In this document: in pieces, positions 45,466 through 55,927 of the stretch
How positions within the stretch are numbered: the stretch's first letter is position 1
How the letters are laid out: every line of letters starts with the position of its first letter
Assembly: GCF_018613195.1 (NCBI RefSeq)
Contig: NZ_JAGGQQ010000014.1
Span: 1-59,876, forward strand
Direction of reading: 5' to 3'
Origin: Bacillus sp. ISL-45
GTDB taxonomy: Bacteria > Bacillota > Bacilli > Bacillales > Cytobacillaceae
Length of the DNA stretch: 59,876 bases
Translations under genes and position numbers: made by a program
Notes under the pieces: generated by a model
What the model was told of the DNA's origin: nothing
What the model saw: the letters and a program-made list of their open reading frames with translations, nothing else
Databases searched by the model: none

Positions 45466-47442
45466 ATGAATCGGATCTTCCGTAATACCATCTTTTATTT
45501 ATTGATATTTTTAGTCATTATCGGAGTTGTGAGTTTCTTTAATGGCAATAACCAGCCAACTGAACCAATCTCTTACGATAAATTCATGCAGGAACTAGAG
45601 GCAGGCAATGTTGACGGTGAACTGACGCTTCAGCCTGAACGTGGTGTGTATGAAGTAAGAGGCCAGATGAAAGGCCAAGAGGAAGGCAAAGGCTTCATCA
45701 CCTATGTCTGGAACAATCCTGAAACGCTTAACAGAATCGAACAGGCGGCAGCCGACGCAGATGTCGAAATCCTGCCTGCTAAAGAAACAAGCGGATGGGT
45801 GACCTTCTTTACGTCGATCATTCCATTTATCATCATTTTCATTTTGTTCTTCTTCTTGCTGAACCAGGCTCAGGGCGGCGGAAGCCGTGTCATGAACTTC
45901 GGCAAGAGCAAAGCGAAGCTTTATAACGAAGAAAAGAAGAAAGTCCGCTTCAAGGATGTCGCGGGCGCAGACGAAGAAAAGCAAGAGCTTGTCGAGGTTG
46001 TTGAATTCTTGAAGGATCCTCGCAAATTTGCTGATCTTGGGGCTCGTATTCCAAAGGGTATCCTTTTGGTAGGACCTCCGGGTACTGGTAAGACATTGCT
46101 TGCCCGTGCAGTTGCAGGGGAAGCTGGAGTGCCATTTTTCTCAATCAGTGGCTCAGACTTCGTAGAAATGTTTGTTGGTGTCGGTGCATCACGTGTACGT
46201 GATTTATTCGAAACAGCTAAAAAGAATGCTCCATGTATCATATTCATAGATGAAATTGATGCAGTCGGCCGCCAGCGTGGCGCTGGTCTCGGCGGAGGAC
46301 ATGATGAGCGAGAACAGACGCTTAACCAATTGCTAGTGGAAATGGATGGATTCGGTGCCAACGAAGGGATCATCATCGTAGCCGCTACCAACCGCCCTGA
46401 TATCCTTGACCCAGCATTACTGCGTCCAGGACGTTTTGACCGCCAGATCACAGTAGACCGTCCTGATGTTGCAGGCCGTGAAGCTGTATTGAAGGTACAT
46501 GCTAGAAATAAGCCACTTGATGAGTCCGTTAACTTGAAAAGTATTGCGTCTCGTACTCCAGGTTTCTCTGGAGCGGATCTTGAAAACTTATTGAACGAAG
46601 CTGCGCTTGTTGCAGCCAGGAGAGATAAGAAGAAGATAGACATGGAAGATCTTGATGAAGCAACAGACCGCATCATAGCCGGTCCTGCCAAGAAAAATCG
46701 TGTCATCTCCAAAAAGGAAAGAAATATCGTTGCGTTCCATGAAGCTGGCCATACCGTCATCGGGGTTGTCCTTGATGAAGCTGAAATGGTCCACAAGGTA
46801 ACGATTGTTCCTCGCGGACAGGCAGGCGGTTATGCTGTCATGCTTCCAAAGGAAGACCGTTACTTCATGACTAAACCAGAGCTTTTGGATAAAATCACTG
46901 GACTCCTTGGCGGCCGTGTAGCTGAAGAAATCGTCTTTGGTGAAGTAAGCACAGGTGCACACAATGACTTCCAGCGTGCCACAGGCATTGCGAGAAGAAT
47001 GGTTACTGAATTCGGTATGAGTGATAAGCTCGGACCAATGCAGTTTGGCCAGGCGCAGGGCCAAGTATTCTTAGGCCGTGACCTGAACAATGAGCAGAAT
47101 TACTCTGACAAGATCGCATATGAAATCGACCTTGAAATCCAGGCAATCATTAAGGAAAGTTATGCAAGAGCGAAAAAACTGCTGACAGAGAATCGTGATA
47201 AGCTTGATATAATTGCGAACACGTTATTAGAGGTTGAAACTCTTGATGCAGAACAAATCAAGTATTTGATCGACCATGGCCGTCTACCTGACCGCAAAGT
47301 CAGTGTTGAGAATGACGACATGAAAGTAACGATCAATAAGAAAAAAGATGAGATGCCTGCAATCGAAGAGACTGATAAGAATGTTGACACAGTTATCGAA
47401 GATCCAAAGGCTATTGACGAAAATCCAAAACCAAAAGAATAG
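45466..47442 (+). CDS. ftsH: ATP-dependent zinc metalloprotease FtsH
   Basis: A membrane-bound AAA protease hexamer that degrades misfolded membrane proteins and regulators such as Spo0E and SpoVM. 658 residues: two membrane spans (about 6-24 and 112-131) around an extracytoplasmic domain, an AAA ATPase domain with GPPGTGKT (203-210) and [17 protein letters not shown], and a zinc protease domain with HEAGH (425-429). An acidic, Lys-rich C-terminal tail follows. The start is ATG 45466 after GGGAGGAGG. Confidence 0.98.
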   Translation: MNRIFRNTIFYLLIFLVIIGVVSFFNGNNQPTEPISYDKFMQELEAGNVDGELTLQPERGVYEVRGQMKGQEEGKGFITYVWNNPETLNRIEQAAADADVEILPAKETSGWVTFFTSIIPFIIIFILFFFLLNQAQGGGSRVMNFGKSKAKLYNEEKKKVRFKDVAGADEEKQELVEVVEFLKDPRKFADLGARIPKGILLVGPPGTGKTLLARAVAGEAGVPFFSISGSDFVEMFVGVGASRVRDLFETAKKNAPCIIFIDEIDAVGRQRGAGLGGGHDEREQTLNQLLVEMDGFGANEGIIIVAATNRPDILDPALLRPGRFDRQITVDRPDVAGREAVLKVHARNKPLDESVNLKSIASRTPGFSGADLENLLNEAALVAARRDKKKIDMEDLDEATDRIIAGPAKKNRVISKKERNIVAFHEAGHTVIGVVLDEAEMVHKVTIVPRGQAGGYAVMLPKEDRYFMTKPELLDKITGLLGGRVAEEIVFGEVSTGAHNDFQRATGIARRMVTEFGMSDKLGPMQFGQAQGQVFLGRDLNNEQNYSDKIAYEIDLEIQAIIKESYARAKKLLTENRDKLDIIANTLLEVETLDAEQIKYLIDHGRLPDRKVSVENDDMKVTINKKKDEMPAIEETDKNVDTVIEDPKAIDENPKPKE

Positions 47443-47450
47443 AATTCATG

Positions 47451-47488
47451 AAGCAGGTGTTCTTAACGGAGCATCTGCTTTTTTTTGT
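47451..47488 (+). terminator. ftsH terminator
   Basis: AAGCAGGTG pairs with CATCTGCTT (one G-T pair) and is followed by eight T. Confidence 0.85.
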
Positions 47489-47519
47489 TTTGGTTGTATT
47501 AAAGCCTATCGGTGTTTTA

Positions 47520-47775
47520 AGCCCTGTTGATTGGAGTGGAAGGCGCGTAGACTCCTCCGAAAATGCTAACGCATTTCCCTCGTGCGTGGGCTGATTCAAG
47601 GAAGCTAATCAAAGTCCTGCGGGATCAACTGGACAGGTGAGACCCCGCAGGAGCTTGCGACGAGGAGGCTCAGCGCCAGCAAGGAAGAATTTGATCTTGA
47701 AAAAGACGGTAGTTGGGCTTTTTCATAATTCTTCCCCGCGCAAAGCGAAGCGTCTGGAACGGAAATCAACAGCCA
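47520..47775. mobile_element. Enlarged copy of repeat B
   Basis: Ends are CTGTTGATTGGAGTGGAAGG and ATCAACAG, as in 14591-14777, with GTGAGACCCCGCAGGAGC and AAAGCGAAGCGTCTGGAACG shared. The left part carries extra sequence (about 47556-47630) and the right part another insert (about 47680-47735) that disrupt the palindrome. No reading frame of note. Confidence 0.65.
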
Positions 47776-47814
47776 AGTTTTTTTAAAAAGCCTTTGTTTT
47801 AAAAGGATGTTTAC

Positions 47815-47844
47815 TTTACTTAGTGAATTCCTGGCGATTATGAT
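47815..47844 (+). promoter_or_regulatory. coaX sigma-A promoter
   Basis: TTTACT (47815-47820), an 18-base spacer and TATGAT (47839-47844). Confidence 0.5.
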
Positions 47845-47895
47845 ATGATATTTTCAGTATTGATTAAGAAAACTATTAATAAGTTGGTGAATAGC

Positions 47896-48672
47896 TTGAT
47901 TTTTGTTTTTGACGTCGGGAATACAAATATCGTGTTAGGTGTATATGATAAAGAAGAGTTGAAGCACCATTGGAGAATAGAGACAAACCGTCATCGAACG
48001 GAAGATGAATTTGGCATGATCGTCAAAAATCTGTTTGACCATGTCAACCTTTCTTTTTCAGATATAGATGGAATTATTATATCGTCTGTCGTGCCGCCGA
48101 TCATGTTCTCGCTTGAGCGGATGTGCCAGAAATACTTCCACCTTAAGCCATTGGTCGTTGGTCCTGGCATTAAGACAGGGCTGGACATTAAATATGAAAA
48201 TCCGAGGGAAGTTGGAGCGGACCGGATTGTCAATGCGGTCGCAGCCATCCATGAATATGGAAGCCCGCTGGTCATTGTCGACTTTGGGACTGCTACAACC
48301 TACTGCTACATCAATGAGCATAATCAATATATGGGCGGAGCGATTGCACCGGGGATAGGCATCTCCACTGAGGCCCTCTATTCAAGGGCAGCGAAGCTCC
48401 CGCGAATTGAGATCAGCAGACCTGACGACGTGGTTGGAAAGAATACCGTTTCGGCCATGCAAGCTGGCATTCTATATGGATATGTTGGACAAGTAGAGGG
48501 AATAGTTAAACGGATGAAAGATAAGAGTAAAGTCCCTCCAAAAGTCATCGCGACAGGCGGCCTGGCAAACCTGATCGCCCAGGAATCGAATATGATCGAT
48601 GCTGTCGATCCATTTTTGACGTTAAAGGGACTTCAGCTTATCTATAAGCGCAATATCGAAAAAAACAATTAA
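47896..48672 (+). CDS. coaX: Type III pantothenate kinase
   Basis: First step of coenzyme A synthesis, pantothenate to 4'-phosphopantothenate; not inhibited by CoA in this family. 258 residues, the same as B. subtilis CoaX. Acetate/sugar kinase fold: [14 protein letters not shown] (P-loop-like), [23 protein letters not shown] and [11 protein letters not shown] start at TTG 47896, which follows GGTGA by 6 bases and aligns with the family N-terminus. GTG 47887 and an ATG at 47845 would add unrelated residues and the latter lies on the promoter. Confidence 0.93.
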   Translation: MIFVFDVGNTNIVLGVYDKEELKHHWRIETNRHRTEDEFGMIVKNLFDHVNLSFSDIDGIIISSVVPPIMFSLERMCQKYFHLKPLVVGPGIKTGLDIKYENPREVGADRIVNAVAAIHEYGSPLVIVDFGTATTYCYINEHNQYMGGAIAPGIGISTEALYSRAAKLPRIEISRPDDVVGKNTVSAMQAGILYGYVGQVEGIVKRMKDKSKVPPKVIATGGLANLIAQESNMIDAVDPFLTLKGLQLIYKRNIEKNN

Positions 48673-48722
48673 GCTTCCTTAAGAGGACGCATACAACTTT
48701 ACAGCACGAAGGGAGTAAAAAA

Positions 48723-49601
48723 ATGAGCGATTATTTAGTAAGAGCACTTGCTTTTGACGGGCAGGTAAGAGCATATGCAGCAAAAACAACGGAAACAGTT
48801 GGGGAGGCACAGCGCCGCCATTATACATGGCCGGTAGCCTCTGCCGCACTTGGCCGGACAATGACAGCTGGGGTTATGATGGGTGCCATGCTCAAGGGCG
48901 ATGATAAAATGACAATCAAAATCGAAGGCGGAGGTCCGCTTGGACTCATTCTTGTGGACAGCAATGCCAAAGGGCAGGTAAGGGGCTATGTATCAAACCC
49001 TCATGTCCACTTCGAATTGAATGAACACGGCAAGCTTGATGTAAGACAAGGTGTCGGTACAGATGGAACGCTTACGGTCGTGAAGGATTTAGGCTTGCGC
49101 GACTATTTTACAGGACAGGTGCCGATTGTCTCTGGTGAGCTAGGAGAGGACTTCACTTATTATTTCGCAACTTCCGAACAGGTCAATTCTTCAGTTGGTG
49201 TCGGGGTACTGGTTAATCCCGATAACTCCATTAAAGCAGCGGGAGGATTCATCATCCAGCTGATGCCTGGGACAACAGAAGAAACGATCACAGCAATCGA
49301 ACAACGTTTGCAGTCTATTCCGCCAGTTTCAAAGCTGATTGAAAAAGGATTATCTCCTGAAGAGTTGCTGGAAGAATTGCTTGGAAAAGAGAATGTAAAA
49401 GTCCTTGATACAATGCCGGTGAATTTTGAATGCAATTGCTCCAAGGACCGATTCAGCAATGCCATGATCAGCCTTGGTTCAGATGAAATCCGTGATATGA
49501 TCGAGACAGAGGGACAGGCAGAAGCACACTGCCATTTCTGCAATGAGAAATACATGTTTACAAAAGAAGAACTGGAAGAGATAGAGAAAGAAGCAAAATA
49601 A
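48723..49601 (+). CDS. hslO: 33-kDa redox chaperone Hsp33
   Basis: An oxidation-activated holdase chaperone that protects proteins during peroxide and heat stress. 292 residues. The N-terminal domain has [20 protein letters not shown]; the C-terminal redox switch has the four zinc-binding cysteines C237 and C239 (CNC) and C270 and C273 (CHFC). The start is ATG 48723 after AGGGAG. yacD follows 21 bases later; coaX-hslO-yacD-cysK is the B. subtilis order. Confidence 0.97.
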   Translation: MSDYLVRALAFDGQVRAYAAKTTETVGEAQRRHYTWPVASAALGRTMTAGVMMGAMLKGDDKMTIKIEGGGPLGLILVDSNAKGQVRGYVSNPHVHFELNEHGKLDVRQGVGTDGTLTVVKDLGLRDYFTGQVPIVSGELGEDFTYYFATSEQVNSSVGVGVLVNPDNSIKAAGGFIIQLMPGTTEETITAIEQRLQSIPPVSKLIEKGLSPEELLEELLGKENVKVLDTMPVNFECNCSKDRFSNAMISLGSDEIRDMIETEGQAEAHCHFCNEKYMFTKEELEEIEKEAK

Positions 49602-49622
49602 GCGATATCTGGGGGAAAAGAA

Positions 49623-50507
49623 GTGGAAAAGAAGCAGCTTTGGTACATTATTGCCGGGTTAGCCATTTTGAACGCAATAACTCTTGTGATGCTGCTAGCC
49701 AAGCCTGCAATCCTTGAAGGAAACAAAGAATCAGTTGCGGAAATTGGCAATGAGTCGATTTCCCGCCAGGAATGGCTCACTGAGCTTGAAGAACGATACG
49801 GCCAAGATACGTTAAGGGACATGATCGACCAGGAAGTAGTCAAACAAATGGCTGAGAAGTATGATGTCAAGTTGTCTGATGAGGCTGTCGAACGCGAATT
49901 GACTATTTATAAGGCACTGTATTCCACCACAGGTAACGAACCAAAAACAGAGGAGAAATGGAAACAGCAGATTAAATACAGTCTGCTGCTCGAAGAAATT
50001 TTAACAAGGGATGTTAAAGTATCGGAAAAGGATATGAAGTCCTTTTACGCACAGAATAACAGTCTTTTTGATATCCCTGGATCCTATCACCTGTCACAAA
50101 TAGTCGTTGAAACAAAAGAAGAGGCTGATTCAGCGGTGAAGGAGCTGAAGAATGGCTCCAGCTTCGCTGCTCTCGCGATGGAGCGGTCTGTCGATGAGTT
50201 TTCGGCTAATGCAGGTGGTGATATTGGCTTTGTTACTGCAGAAGATGAGCTTGTTTCCCCGGAGATAATAGATGCAGCAAAAATGCTGAAATCCGGAGAG
50301 TGGACAGGCCCTGTTAAAGTGGAGAATGGTTATGTTATCGTTTATCTTCATGAGAAGCTTGAAGGAAAGAAATACGCATACAATGAAGTTGAAAACCAGA
50401 TTCGCAGGCAAATAGCCCTCGAACAAATGGATATCCCTGTTTCTGCCCGGGCTTTCTGGAATGATGCAGAAGTCAGCTGGTTTTATGGAGACAGTGAGAA
50501 GAAATAA
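49623..50507 (+). CDS. yacD: PpiC/SurA-type peptidyl-prolyl isomerase YacD
   Basis: 294 residues. A single N-terminal hydrophobic segment (about 6-26) anchors or exports it. A SurA_N-like helical region (about 40-125) is followed by a parvulin domain (about 135-240; YHLSQIVVETKEEAD and FSANAGGDIGFV are typical). It probably folds secreted proteins at the outer face of the membrane; there is no lipobox cysteine of the PrsA kind. The start is GTG 49623 after GGGGGAAAAG. It ends at a strong terminator before cysK. Confidence 0.9.
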   Translation: MEKKQLWYIIAGLAILNAITLVMLLAKPAILEGNKESVAEIGNESISRQEWLTELEERYGQDTLRDMIDQEVVKQMAEKYDVKLSDEAVERELTIYKALYSTTGNEPKTEEKWKQQIKYSLLLEEILTRDVKVSEKDMKSFYAQNNSLFDIPGSYHLSQIVVETKEEADSAVKELKNGSSFAALAMERSVDEFSANAGGDIGFVTAEDELVSPEIIDAAKMLKSGEWTGPVKVENGYVIVYLHEKLEGKKYAYNEVENQIRRQIALEQMDIPVSARAFWNDAEVSWFYGDSEKK

Positions 50508-50514
50508 TGAAGGA

Positions 50515-50548
50515 AGCACCGGGTTTTGTCACCGGTGCTTTTTTTGTT
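50515..50548 (+). terminator. yacD terminator
   Basis: AGCACCGG pairs with CCGGTGCT around GTTTTGTCA and is followed by seven T. Confidence 0.92.
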
Positions 50549-50691
50549 TAGGGATATTCAAAAAAGGTTAGTTTAAAAAGGATGGGGCTCTTTTCGGTGA
50601 TGCTTTTGAACAGGCTAGGCTGTTCAGCAGCAAAGTCTACGATAAGAGCCTAGGCAAAAGAATGATTTCAGTTTTTGTCGAAGCATACTGA

Positions 50692-50739
50692 TTGACATAT
50701 ACTTAAAGTACTGGTAAATTTTAATAAAACCAATTAAAA
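50692..50739 (+). promoter_or_regulatory. cysK promoter and operator-like inverted repeat
   Basis: Consensus TTGACA (50692-50697), a 17-base spacer and TAAATT (50715-50720) with an upstream TG. TTTTAAT (50719-50725) and ATTAAAA (50733-50739) form a perfect inverted repeat across the expected start site. CymR controls cysK in B. subtilis; whether this repeat is its site is inference. A lone perfect Spo0A box TGTCGAA lies at 50676-50682. Confidence 0.65.
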
Positions 50740-50764
50740 TAGTCGGATTAAAGGGGTGGATAAT

Positions 50765-51691
50765 TTGGTACGTATTGCAAATTCAATTACAGAGTTGATC
50801 GGCCAGACACCAATTGTGAAGCTGAACGGACTTGGCGATGACCAAAGTGCAGAGGTATATTTGAAGCTTGAATACATGAATCCGGGGAGCAGTGTTAAGG
50901 ATCGTATCGCATTGGCAATGATTGAGGATGCTGAAGCAAAGGGAGCCCTGAAGCAAGGGGATACGATCATCGAGCCAACGAGCGGCAACACAGGGATCGG
51001 GCTTGCGATGGTGGCTGCAGCCAAAGGTTACAAAGCAATCCTTGTCATGCCAGAAACGATGAGCATGGAGCGCAGGAATCTCCTCCGTGCTTATGGAGCG
51101 GAACTTGTGTTGACTCCTGGACCAGAAGGTATGGGCGGTGCTATCCGCAAAGCGGATGAACTGGCAAAGGAAAATGGTTACTTCATGCCGCAACAGTTCG
51201 AGAATGAAGCAAACCCATCCATCCATGAAAGAACGACTGGACCGGAAATTGTCGAGCAGATGGGTGACCAGCTGGATGCTTTCATCTCTGGTATCGGCAC
51301 AGGCGGAACAATTACAGGAGCAGGAAAAGTCCTTCGCGAAAAATACAAGAATATCAAGATAATTGCAGTCGAGCCAACGGATTCTCCGGTATTATCCGGC
51401 GGAAAACCTGGACCACACAAGATTCAGGGAATCGGTGCAGGGTTCGTTCCTGGAGTACTTGATACAAACGTATATGATGAGATCATCAAGGTTGAAAATG
51501 AGCAGGCATTTGACTATGCCCGCCGTGCGGCAAAAGAAGCAGGCATCCTCGGCGGAATCTCATCAGGTGCAGCCATCTATGCAGCACTTGAAACAGCGAA
51601 AAAGCTGGGCAAAGGCAAAAAGGTATTGGCAGTGATCCCAAGTAACGGAGAACGCTATCTAAGTACCCCGCTATACCAATTTGAAGAATAG
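50765..51691 (+). CDS. cysK: Cysteine synthase A (O-acetylserine sulfhydrylase)
   Basis: Makes cysteine from O-acetylserine and sulfide with PLP; in B. subtilis it also binds the repressor CymR. 308 residues. The PLP lysine is in [12 protein letters not shown], the phosphate-binding loop is [10 protein letters not shown], and [15 protein letters not shown] and [12 protein letters not shown] are conserved. I start at TTG 50765, 5 bases after AAGGGGTGG; GTG 50756 lies inside that binding site. Monocistronic with its own promoter and terminator. Confidence 0.96.
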   Translation: MVRIANSITELIGQTPIVKLNGLGDDQSAEVYLKLEYMNPGSSVKDRIALAMIEDAEAKGALKQGDTIIEPTSGNTGIGLAMVAAAKGYKAILVMPETMSMERRNLLRAYGAELVLTPGPEGMGGAIRKADELAKENGYFMPQQFENEANPSIHERTTGPEIVEQMGDQLDAFISGIGTGGTITGAGKVLREKYKNIKIIAVEPTDSPVLSGGKPGPHKIQGIGAGFVPGVLDTNVYDEIIKVENEQAFDYARRAAKEAGILGGISSGAAIYAALETAKKLGKGKKVLAVIPSNGERYLSTPLYQFEE

Positions 51692-51697
51692 TTTTTG

Positions 51698-51732
51698 AAG
51701 AGGCAGGCTTTTATAAGCTTGTCTCTTTTTTG
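51698..51732 (+). terminator. cysK terminator
   Basis: AAGAGGCAGGCTT pairs with AAGCTTGTCTCTT (small mismatches) and is followed by TTTTTG. Confidence 0.78.
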
Positions 51733-51885
51733 TCTATGAAATAGGGTTATTCTTATAAATCAACAGACTAGTTTAAGATGACCAAAAAAATAGCCAAGTT
51801 TTCATGAAAAACCATCATTTTAAAAATGAAAGCGCGCCCTTCATCATGTATGATGGATAAAGAGAAAAAAATTGAGGTGAAAAAC

Positions 51886-53283
51886 TTGCCGAACTATAGC
51901 ATTCAATCAAAGATGATTCCATATACAGCTTCACGTTTTTTTCATCAATACGACCATATTGCACAACAATATAAAGAGCATGTCATCCTCGAAAGCGGGA
52001 GGGGCGGGCGATACAGTATTGCAGCGTTTAATCCCTGGATTGTATTTTCGGGTAAAAATAATCAACTGACGATCACCCAGGATGGTTCTTCAAACATTTT
52101 TGAAGGAAATCCTCTTGAAATTATGAAAAATCAAATGGAAATATATCATGTGCCTGAAGAAGAAGGCTTGCCGGATTTCCAGGGCGGCGCGATCGGCTAT
52201 TTGAGCTATGATTATGCCCGCTATATCGAAAAGCTTCCCGTACTTGCCAAGGATGATTCCGGGATCCCAGAGGTCTACTTCCAGCTATTCAAGGAGTGGT
52301 TTGTTTTTGACCATAAGACTGAAAATCTCTGGCTGATGGCCCTGACGAAAAAAGGCCAGGAAAAGCAGGCAGAGGACAGGCTTTTAGGGTGGTTAGCGAA
52401 CTGGCAGGCTGATGTGCCAGCAGCTGCCGCCGAAAAAAAGCCTGCTGCAGATGAACTGCAAGTATCCATGGATGAAGCTGAATTCATCGCGGCGGTTGAG
52501 AAGGTGCAGCAATACATTGCCCAGGGGGACGTCTTCCAGGTGAATCTATCCGTCAGGCAGTCCAAGCCAATCGAAACGGAAGCGCTGGAAGTGTACCGGC
52601 AGCTGCGCAAGCTAAACCCGTCTCCTTATATGGGTTATTTGCATACGGAGGACTTCCAGCTCGTCAGCGGTTCGCCTGAACTTTTGGCAAAAATAAAAGG
52701 GTCGGAGGTCAGTACAAGGCCGATTGCCGGTACAAGATCAAGGGGCATAACTGACGAAGAAGATTTACAGCTTGCCAATGAACTGATCAATAATGAAAAA
52801 GAGCGTGCCGAACACGTCATGCTTGTCGACCTGGAAAGGAACGACCTTGGCAGGGTGTGCAAGTACGGTACGGTAGAGGTCAATGAGTTCATGGTCATTG
52901 AAAAGTACTCGCATGTCATGCATATTGTCTCCAATGTCAGGGGGGAGCTGGCAGAGGGTGAAACATGGTTCGATGTTGTCAATGCGACCTTCCCTGGCGG
53001 CACGATTACAGGAGCACCGAAGGTAAGGACAATGGAAATCATTGAGGAACTCGAGCCGGTGAGGCGCGGACCGTATACCGGCTCGCTAGGCTGGTTCGGT
53101 TTTAACGGCAATATGGAACTGAACATCATCATCCGGACAATGCTCATCAAGGATGGGATGGCGCATGTCCAGGCAGGAGCAGGTGTTGTTATCGACTCTA
53201 TCCCTGCCAATGAATACAAAGAATCCTTAAAGAAAGCTATTGCTCTTTGGAAGGCGAAAGAGCTTGCGGAGGGTAAAGTATGA
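51886..53283 (+). CDS. pabB: Aminodeoxychorismate synthase component I
   Basis: Converts chorismate plus ammonia to 4-amino-4-deoxychorismate, for p-aminobenzoate and folate. 465 residues. Chorismate-binding domain motifs: [20 protein letters not shown], then [50 protein letters not shown] and [10 protein letters not shown]. The N-terminal part has [18 protein letters not shown]. The start is TTG 51886, 5 bases after GAGGTGA; an ATG at 51826 is upstream of that site. It heads the folate operon; its stop overlaps pabA (ATGA). Confidence 0.95.
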   Translation: MPNYSIQSKMIPYTASRFFHQYDHIAQQYKEHVILESGRGGRYSIAAFNPWIVFSGKNNQLTITQDGSSNIFEGNPLEIMKNQMEIYHVPEEEGLPDFQGGAIGYLSYDYARYIEKLPVLAKDDSGIPEVYFQLFKEWFVFDHKTENLWLMALTKKGQEKQAEDRLLGWLANWQADVPAAAAEKKPAADELQVSMDEAEFIAAVEKVQQYIAQGDVFQVNLSVRQSKPIETEALEVYRQLRKLNPSPYMGYLHTEDFQLVSGSPELLAKIKGSEVSTRPIAGTRSRGITDEEDLQLANELINNEKERAEHVMLVDLERNDLGRVCKYGTVEVNEFMVIEKYSHVMHIVSNVRGELAEGETWFDVVNATFPGGTITGAPKVRTMEIIEELEPVRRGPYTGSLGWFGFNGNMELNIIIRTMLIKDGMAHVQAGAGVVIDSIPANEYKESLKKAIALWKAKELAEGKV

Positions 53284-53870
53284 TTTTGATGATCGATAAT
53301 TATGATTCATTCACATATAATCTTGTTCAGTATTTAGGTGAAATGGGCGAAGAGCTTAAAGTCATCCGCAATGACCAGACGTCCATCAGGGGAATTGCAG
53401 AGCTCGATCCGCAGTTCTTGATGATTTCACCTGGGCCATGCAGCCCGAATGAAGCGGGCATTAGCCTGGAGGCAATCAAGAATTTTTCAGGCAAGACGCC
53501 AATCTTTGGTGTCTGTCTGGGCCATCAGTCCATTGCCCAGGTATTTGGCGGTGACGTGGTCCGTGCGGAGCGTCTCATGCATGGAAAAACGTCCATGGTC
53601 TATCATGACGGCAAGACGATTTTTGAAGGACTTGAAAATCCGTTTCCTGCAGCACGCTACCATTCGCTTATTGTAAAAAAAGAAACCCTTCCTGACTGTC
53701 TGGAGGTTTCAGCTTGGACGGAGGAAGGCGAAATCATGGCAATCCGCCATAAAAAACTGCCAGTCGAAGGCGTCCAATTCCACCCGGAATCCATTCTAAC
53801 GACGCCAGGAAAGCAGCTGCTGCGCAATTTCGTAGCTCATTACAAGACTGCAAAGGAAGTTAGTTTATAA
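53280..53870 (+). CDS. pabA: Glutamine amidotransferase subunit PabA/TrpG
   Basis: Supplies ammonia from glutamine to PabB and, in Bacillus, also to anthranilate synthase TrpE (amphibolic subunit). 196 residues, class I glutamine amidotransferase: [18 protein letters not shown], the oxyanion region [11 protein letters not shown], nucleophile C79 in GVCLGHQ, and the His-Glu pair in [11 protein letters not shown]. Start ATG 53280 overlaps the pabB stop, and the stop overlaps the pabC start (TAATG), so translation of all three is coupled. Confidence 0.96.
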   Translation: MILMIDNYDSFTYNLVQYLGEMGEELKVIRNDQTSIRGIAELDPQFLMISPGPCSPNEAGISLEAIKNFSGKTPIFGVCLGHQSIAQVFGGDVVRAERLMHGKTSMVYHDGKTIFEGLENPFPAARYHSLIVKKETLPDCLEVSAWTEEGEIMAIRHKKLPVEGVQFHPESILTTPGKQLLRNFVAHYKTAKEVSL

Positions 53871-54745
53871 TGTTCGTATACATGAATGGCAGTTTCGTTA
53901 AAAAAGATGAGGCCACCATTTCTCCTTTTGACCATGGGTTTTTATATGGGTTAGGTGTCTTTGAAACGTTCAGGATCTACAATGGCCACCCTTTTTTGCT
54001 GGATGACCATCTGGAGCGGCTGAATGCCAGTCTTCGAATTTTGGATATTGAAGCAGAATTTAACCGGGAGGAAAGCGTAAAGATCCTTGAAGGTTTATTA
54101 GCTAAAAATAAACTCAAGGATTCCTATATCCGCTTCAATGTTTCGGCAGGTAATGGCGAAATAGGCTTGCAGACAGAAAGCTACCTGGAGCCGAACGTGA
54201 TTGTTTTTGCGAAGCCGCTGCCGCAAGCGGGGAGTATGAGTGAGAAAAAAGCTGTGCTGTTGGAATTGAGGCGCAACACACCCGAGGGAACAGAGCGGCT
54301 GAAGTCACACCATTATCTAAACAATGTACTGGCCAAGCGTGAGGCAGGCCCTGAAATGGATACGGAAGGGATTTTTCTGACACGTGATGGCTTTTTAGCC
54401 GAAGGAATTGTCTCTAATATTTTCTGGTACAGGGATGGCCATCTTTTCACGCCTGCAATCGAGACCGGGATTTTAAATGGAGTCACCCGCAGGTTCGTCA
54501 TTGCGCTTGCCCGCAATGCAGGCATCGAGGTTCGTGAAGGCTTTTACAAAAAGGAAGAAGCGGAAGAAGCTGAGGAAATATTCCTGACTAACTCGATTCA
54601 GGAAATCGTTCCGGTCACAGATTTTTCAGGTAAAAGCTTTCCCGGGAAATCAGGGGTGTTGGCGAACAGCCTGTTCGGCAAATATGAAGCTTGCCGGGAA
54701 ACGTTATGGAGCAGAACAAAATTGGATGGAGGACCTCGAAAATGA
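53870..54745 (+). CDS. pabC: 4-amino-4-deoxychorismate lyase
   Basis: A PLP enzyme releasing pyruvate from aminodeoxychorismate to give p-aminobenzoate. 291 residues, fold-type IV aminotransferase family: FDHGFLYGLGVFETFRIYNG, LKSHHYLNNVLAKREA with the catalytic Lys, EGIVSNIFW, and TGILNGVTRRFV. Start ATG 53870 shares its A with the pabA stop. The 3' end overlaps folP by 4 bases. Confidence 0.95.
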   Translation: MFVYMNGSFVKKDEATISPFDHGFLYGLGVFETFRIYNGHPFLLDDHLERLNASLRILDIEAEFNREESVKILEGLLAKNKLKDSYIRFNVSAGNGEIGLQTESYLEPNVIVFAKPLPQAGSMSEKKAVLLELRRNTPEGTERLKSHHYLNNVLAKREAGPEMDTEGIFLTRDGFLAEGIVSNIFWYRDGHLFTPAIETGILNGVTRRFVIALARNAGIEVREGFYKKEEAEEAEEIFLTNSIQEIVPVTDFSGKSFPGKSGVLANSLFGKYEACRETLWSRTKLDGGPRK

Positions 54746-55575
54746 ATACCGTGATAAAAGCCGGTCCATATGCACTGGACTTTACACATAAAACATTGAT
54801 CATGGGAATATTGAACGTCACGCCTGATTCCTTTTCAGACGGCGGTAAATACAATCACCTTGAAAATGCTGTTGCACATGCCAGGCAGATGATTGCCGAT
54901 GGAGCGGATATTCTTGATATCGGCGGCGAATCGACAAGGCCGGGGCATGAGCGGATTTCCGATGAAGAGGAGATCAGCAGGGTGGTGCCTGCGATCGGAG
55001 CCATTTCGAAGGAAGTCCAGGTACCGATTTCCATAGACACTTATAAATCGAAGGTTGCCAAAAGTGCTGTCGATGCTGGTGCGGCCATTATCAATGATAT
55101 CTGGGGAGCGAAGGAAGACCCGGAAATTGCCGATGTCGCGGCAGAAACCGGAGTTCCAATCATCCTGATGCACAATCGGAAAGAACGCAATTATTCAAAC
55201 TTCATCCGAGATGTATTGAACGACTTATATGAAAGCATCACAATCGCGAAAAAAGCAGGGGTAAGCGATGAGCAAATCATCCTGGACCCGGGCATCGGCT
55301 TTGCGAAAGACCTCCGGGAAAACCTTGAGATGATGCGTCACCTTGATACGCTTGTGTCCTTGAGATATCCCGTACTGCTTGGCACATCGAAAAAGTCGAT
55401 GATCGGCGGTGTGCTCGATCTTCCTGTATCTGAACGGACAGAGGGTACGGGAGCGACCATTTGTTATGGAATCCAGAAAGGATGCCAAATCGTCAGGATC
55501 CATGATGTGAAAGAGATGTCGCGCATGGCAAAAATGATGGACGCGATGATGGGAAAGGGTGAATATTGTGGATAA
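54742..55575 (+). CDS. folP: Dihydropteroate synthase
   Basis: Joins p-aminobenzoate to dihydropterin pyrophosphate; the sulfonamide target, also called sul in Bacillus. 277 residues, TIM barrel: MGILNVTPDSFSDGGKY, ADILDIGGESTRPG, ISIDTYKSKVAK, INDIWGAKEDP, ILDPGIGFAKDLRENL and LGTSKKSMIG. I start at ATG 54742, 9 bases after GGAGG and overlapping the pabC stop; the in-frame ATG at 54691 is deep inside pabC. Confidence 0.96.
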   Translation: MNTVIKAGPYALDFTHKTLIMGILNVTPDSFSDGGKYNHLENAVAHARQMIADGADILDIGGESTRPGHERISDEEEISRVVPAIGAISKEVQVPISIDTYKSKVAKSAVDAGAAIINDIWGAKEDPEIADVAAETGVPIILMHNRKERNYSNFIRDVLNDLYESITIAKKAGVSDEQIILDPGIGFAKDLRENLEMMRHLDTLVSLRYPVLLGTSKKSMIGGVLDLPVSERTEGTGATICYGIQKGCQIVRIHDVKEMSRMAKMMDAMMGKGEYCG

Positions 55576-55927
55576 AATACATGTCAATCATATGGAGTTT
55601 TACGGATACCACGGTGTTTTTCCTGAAGAAACAAGATTAGGCCAGCGTTTTGCAGTGGACCTGACGGTAGATCTGGACCTATCGAAAGCGGGAAAAAGCG
55701 ATGAACTGGAGCATTCGATCAACTATGCGGAGTTATATCAGGCTTGCAAGGAAATAGTGGAAGGCAAACCATTCAAGCTAGTGGAAGCCATTGCTGAGAA
55801 AATCGCAGGCACTATTCTGGAGCGCTTTTCACTTGTAGAGGCATGCCATGTAAAGGTCATCAAGCCAGACCCGCCGATCCCTGGACACTACAAATCCGTC
55901 GCAGTCGAAATCACAAGGAGTAGATGA
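55568..55927 (+). CDS. folB: Dihydroneopterin aldolase
   Basis: Cleaves dihydroneopterin to 6-hydroxymethyl-dihydropterin and glycolaldehyde. 119 residues. MEFYGYHGVFPEETRLGQRF near the start, the catalytic Glu in HSINYAELYQACKEIVEG, and C-terminal VKVIKPDPPIPGHYKSVAVE with the catalytic Lys. I start at GTG 55568, 5 bases after AAAGGGTGA and within the end of folP; GTG 55559 overlaps that site. Confidence 0.96.
   Translation: MDKIHVNHMEFYGYHGVFPEETRLGQRFAVDLTVDLDLSKAGKSDELEHSINYAELYQACKEIVEGKPFKLVEAIAEKIAGTILERFSLVEACHVKVIKPDPPIPGHYKSVAVEITRSR

Noticed and set aside
50676-50682. Single Spo0A box as proof of Spo0A control of cysK
   Set aside because: One 7-base match is expected by chance in a window of this size; reported only as a possibility.
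54691-54741. folP start at ATG 54691
   Set aside because: It would overlap pabC by 55 bases; ATG 54742 has a proper GGAGG and fits the family N-terminus.
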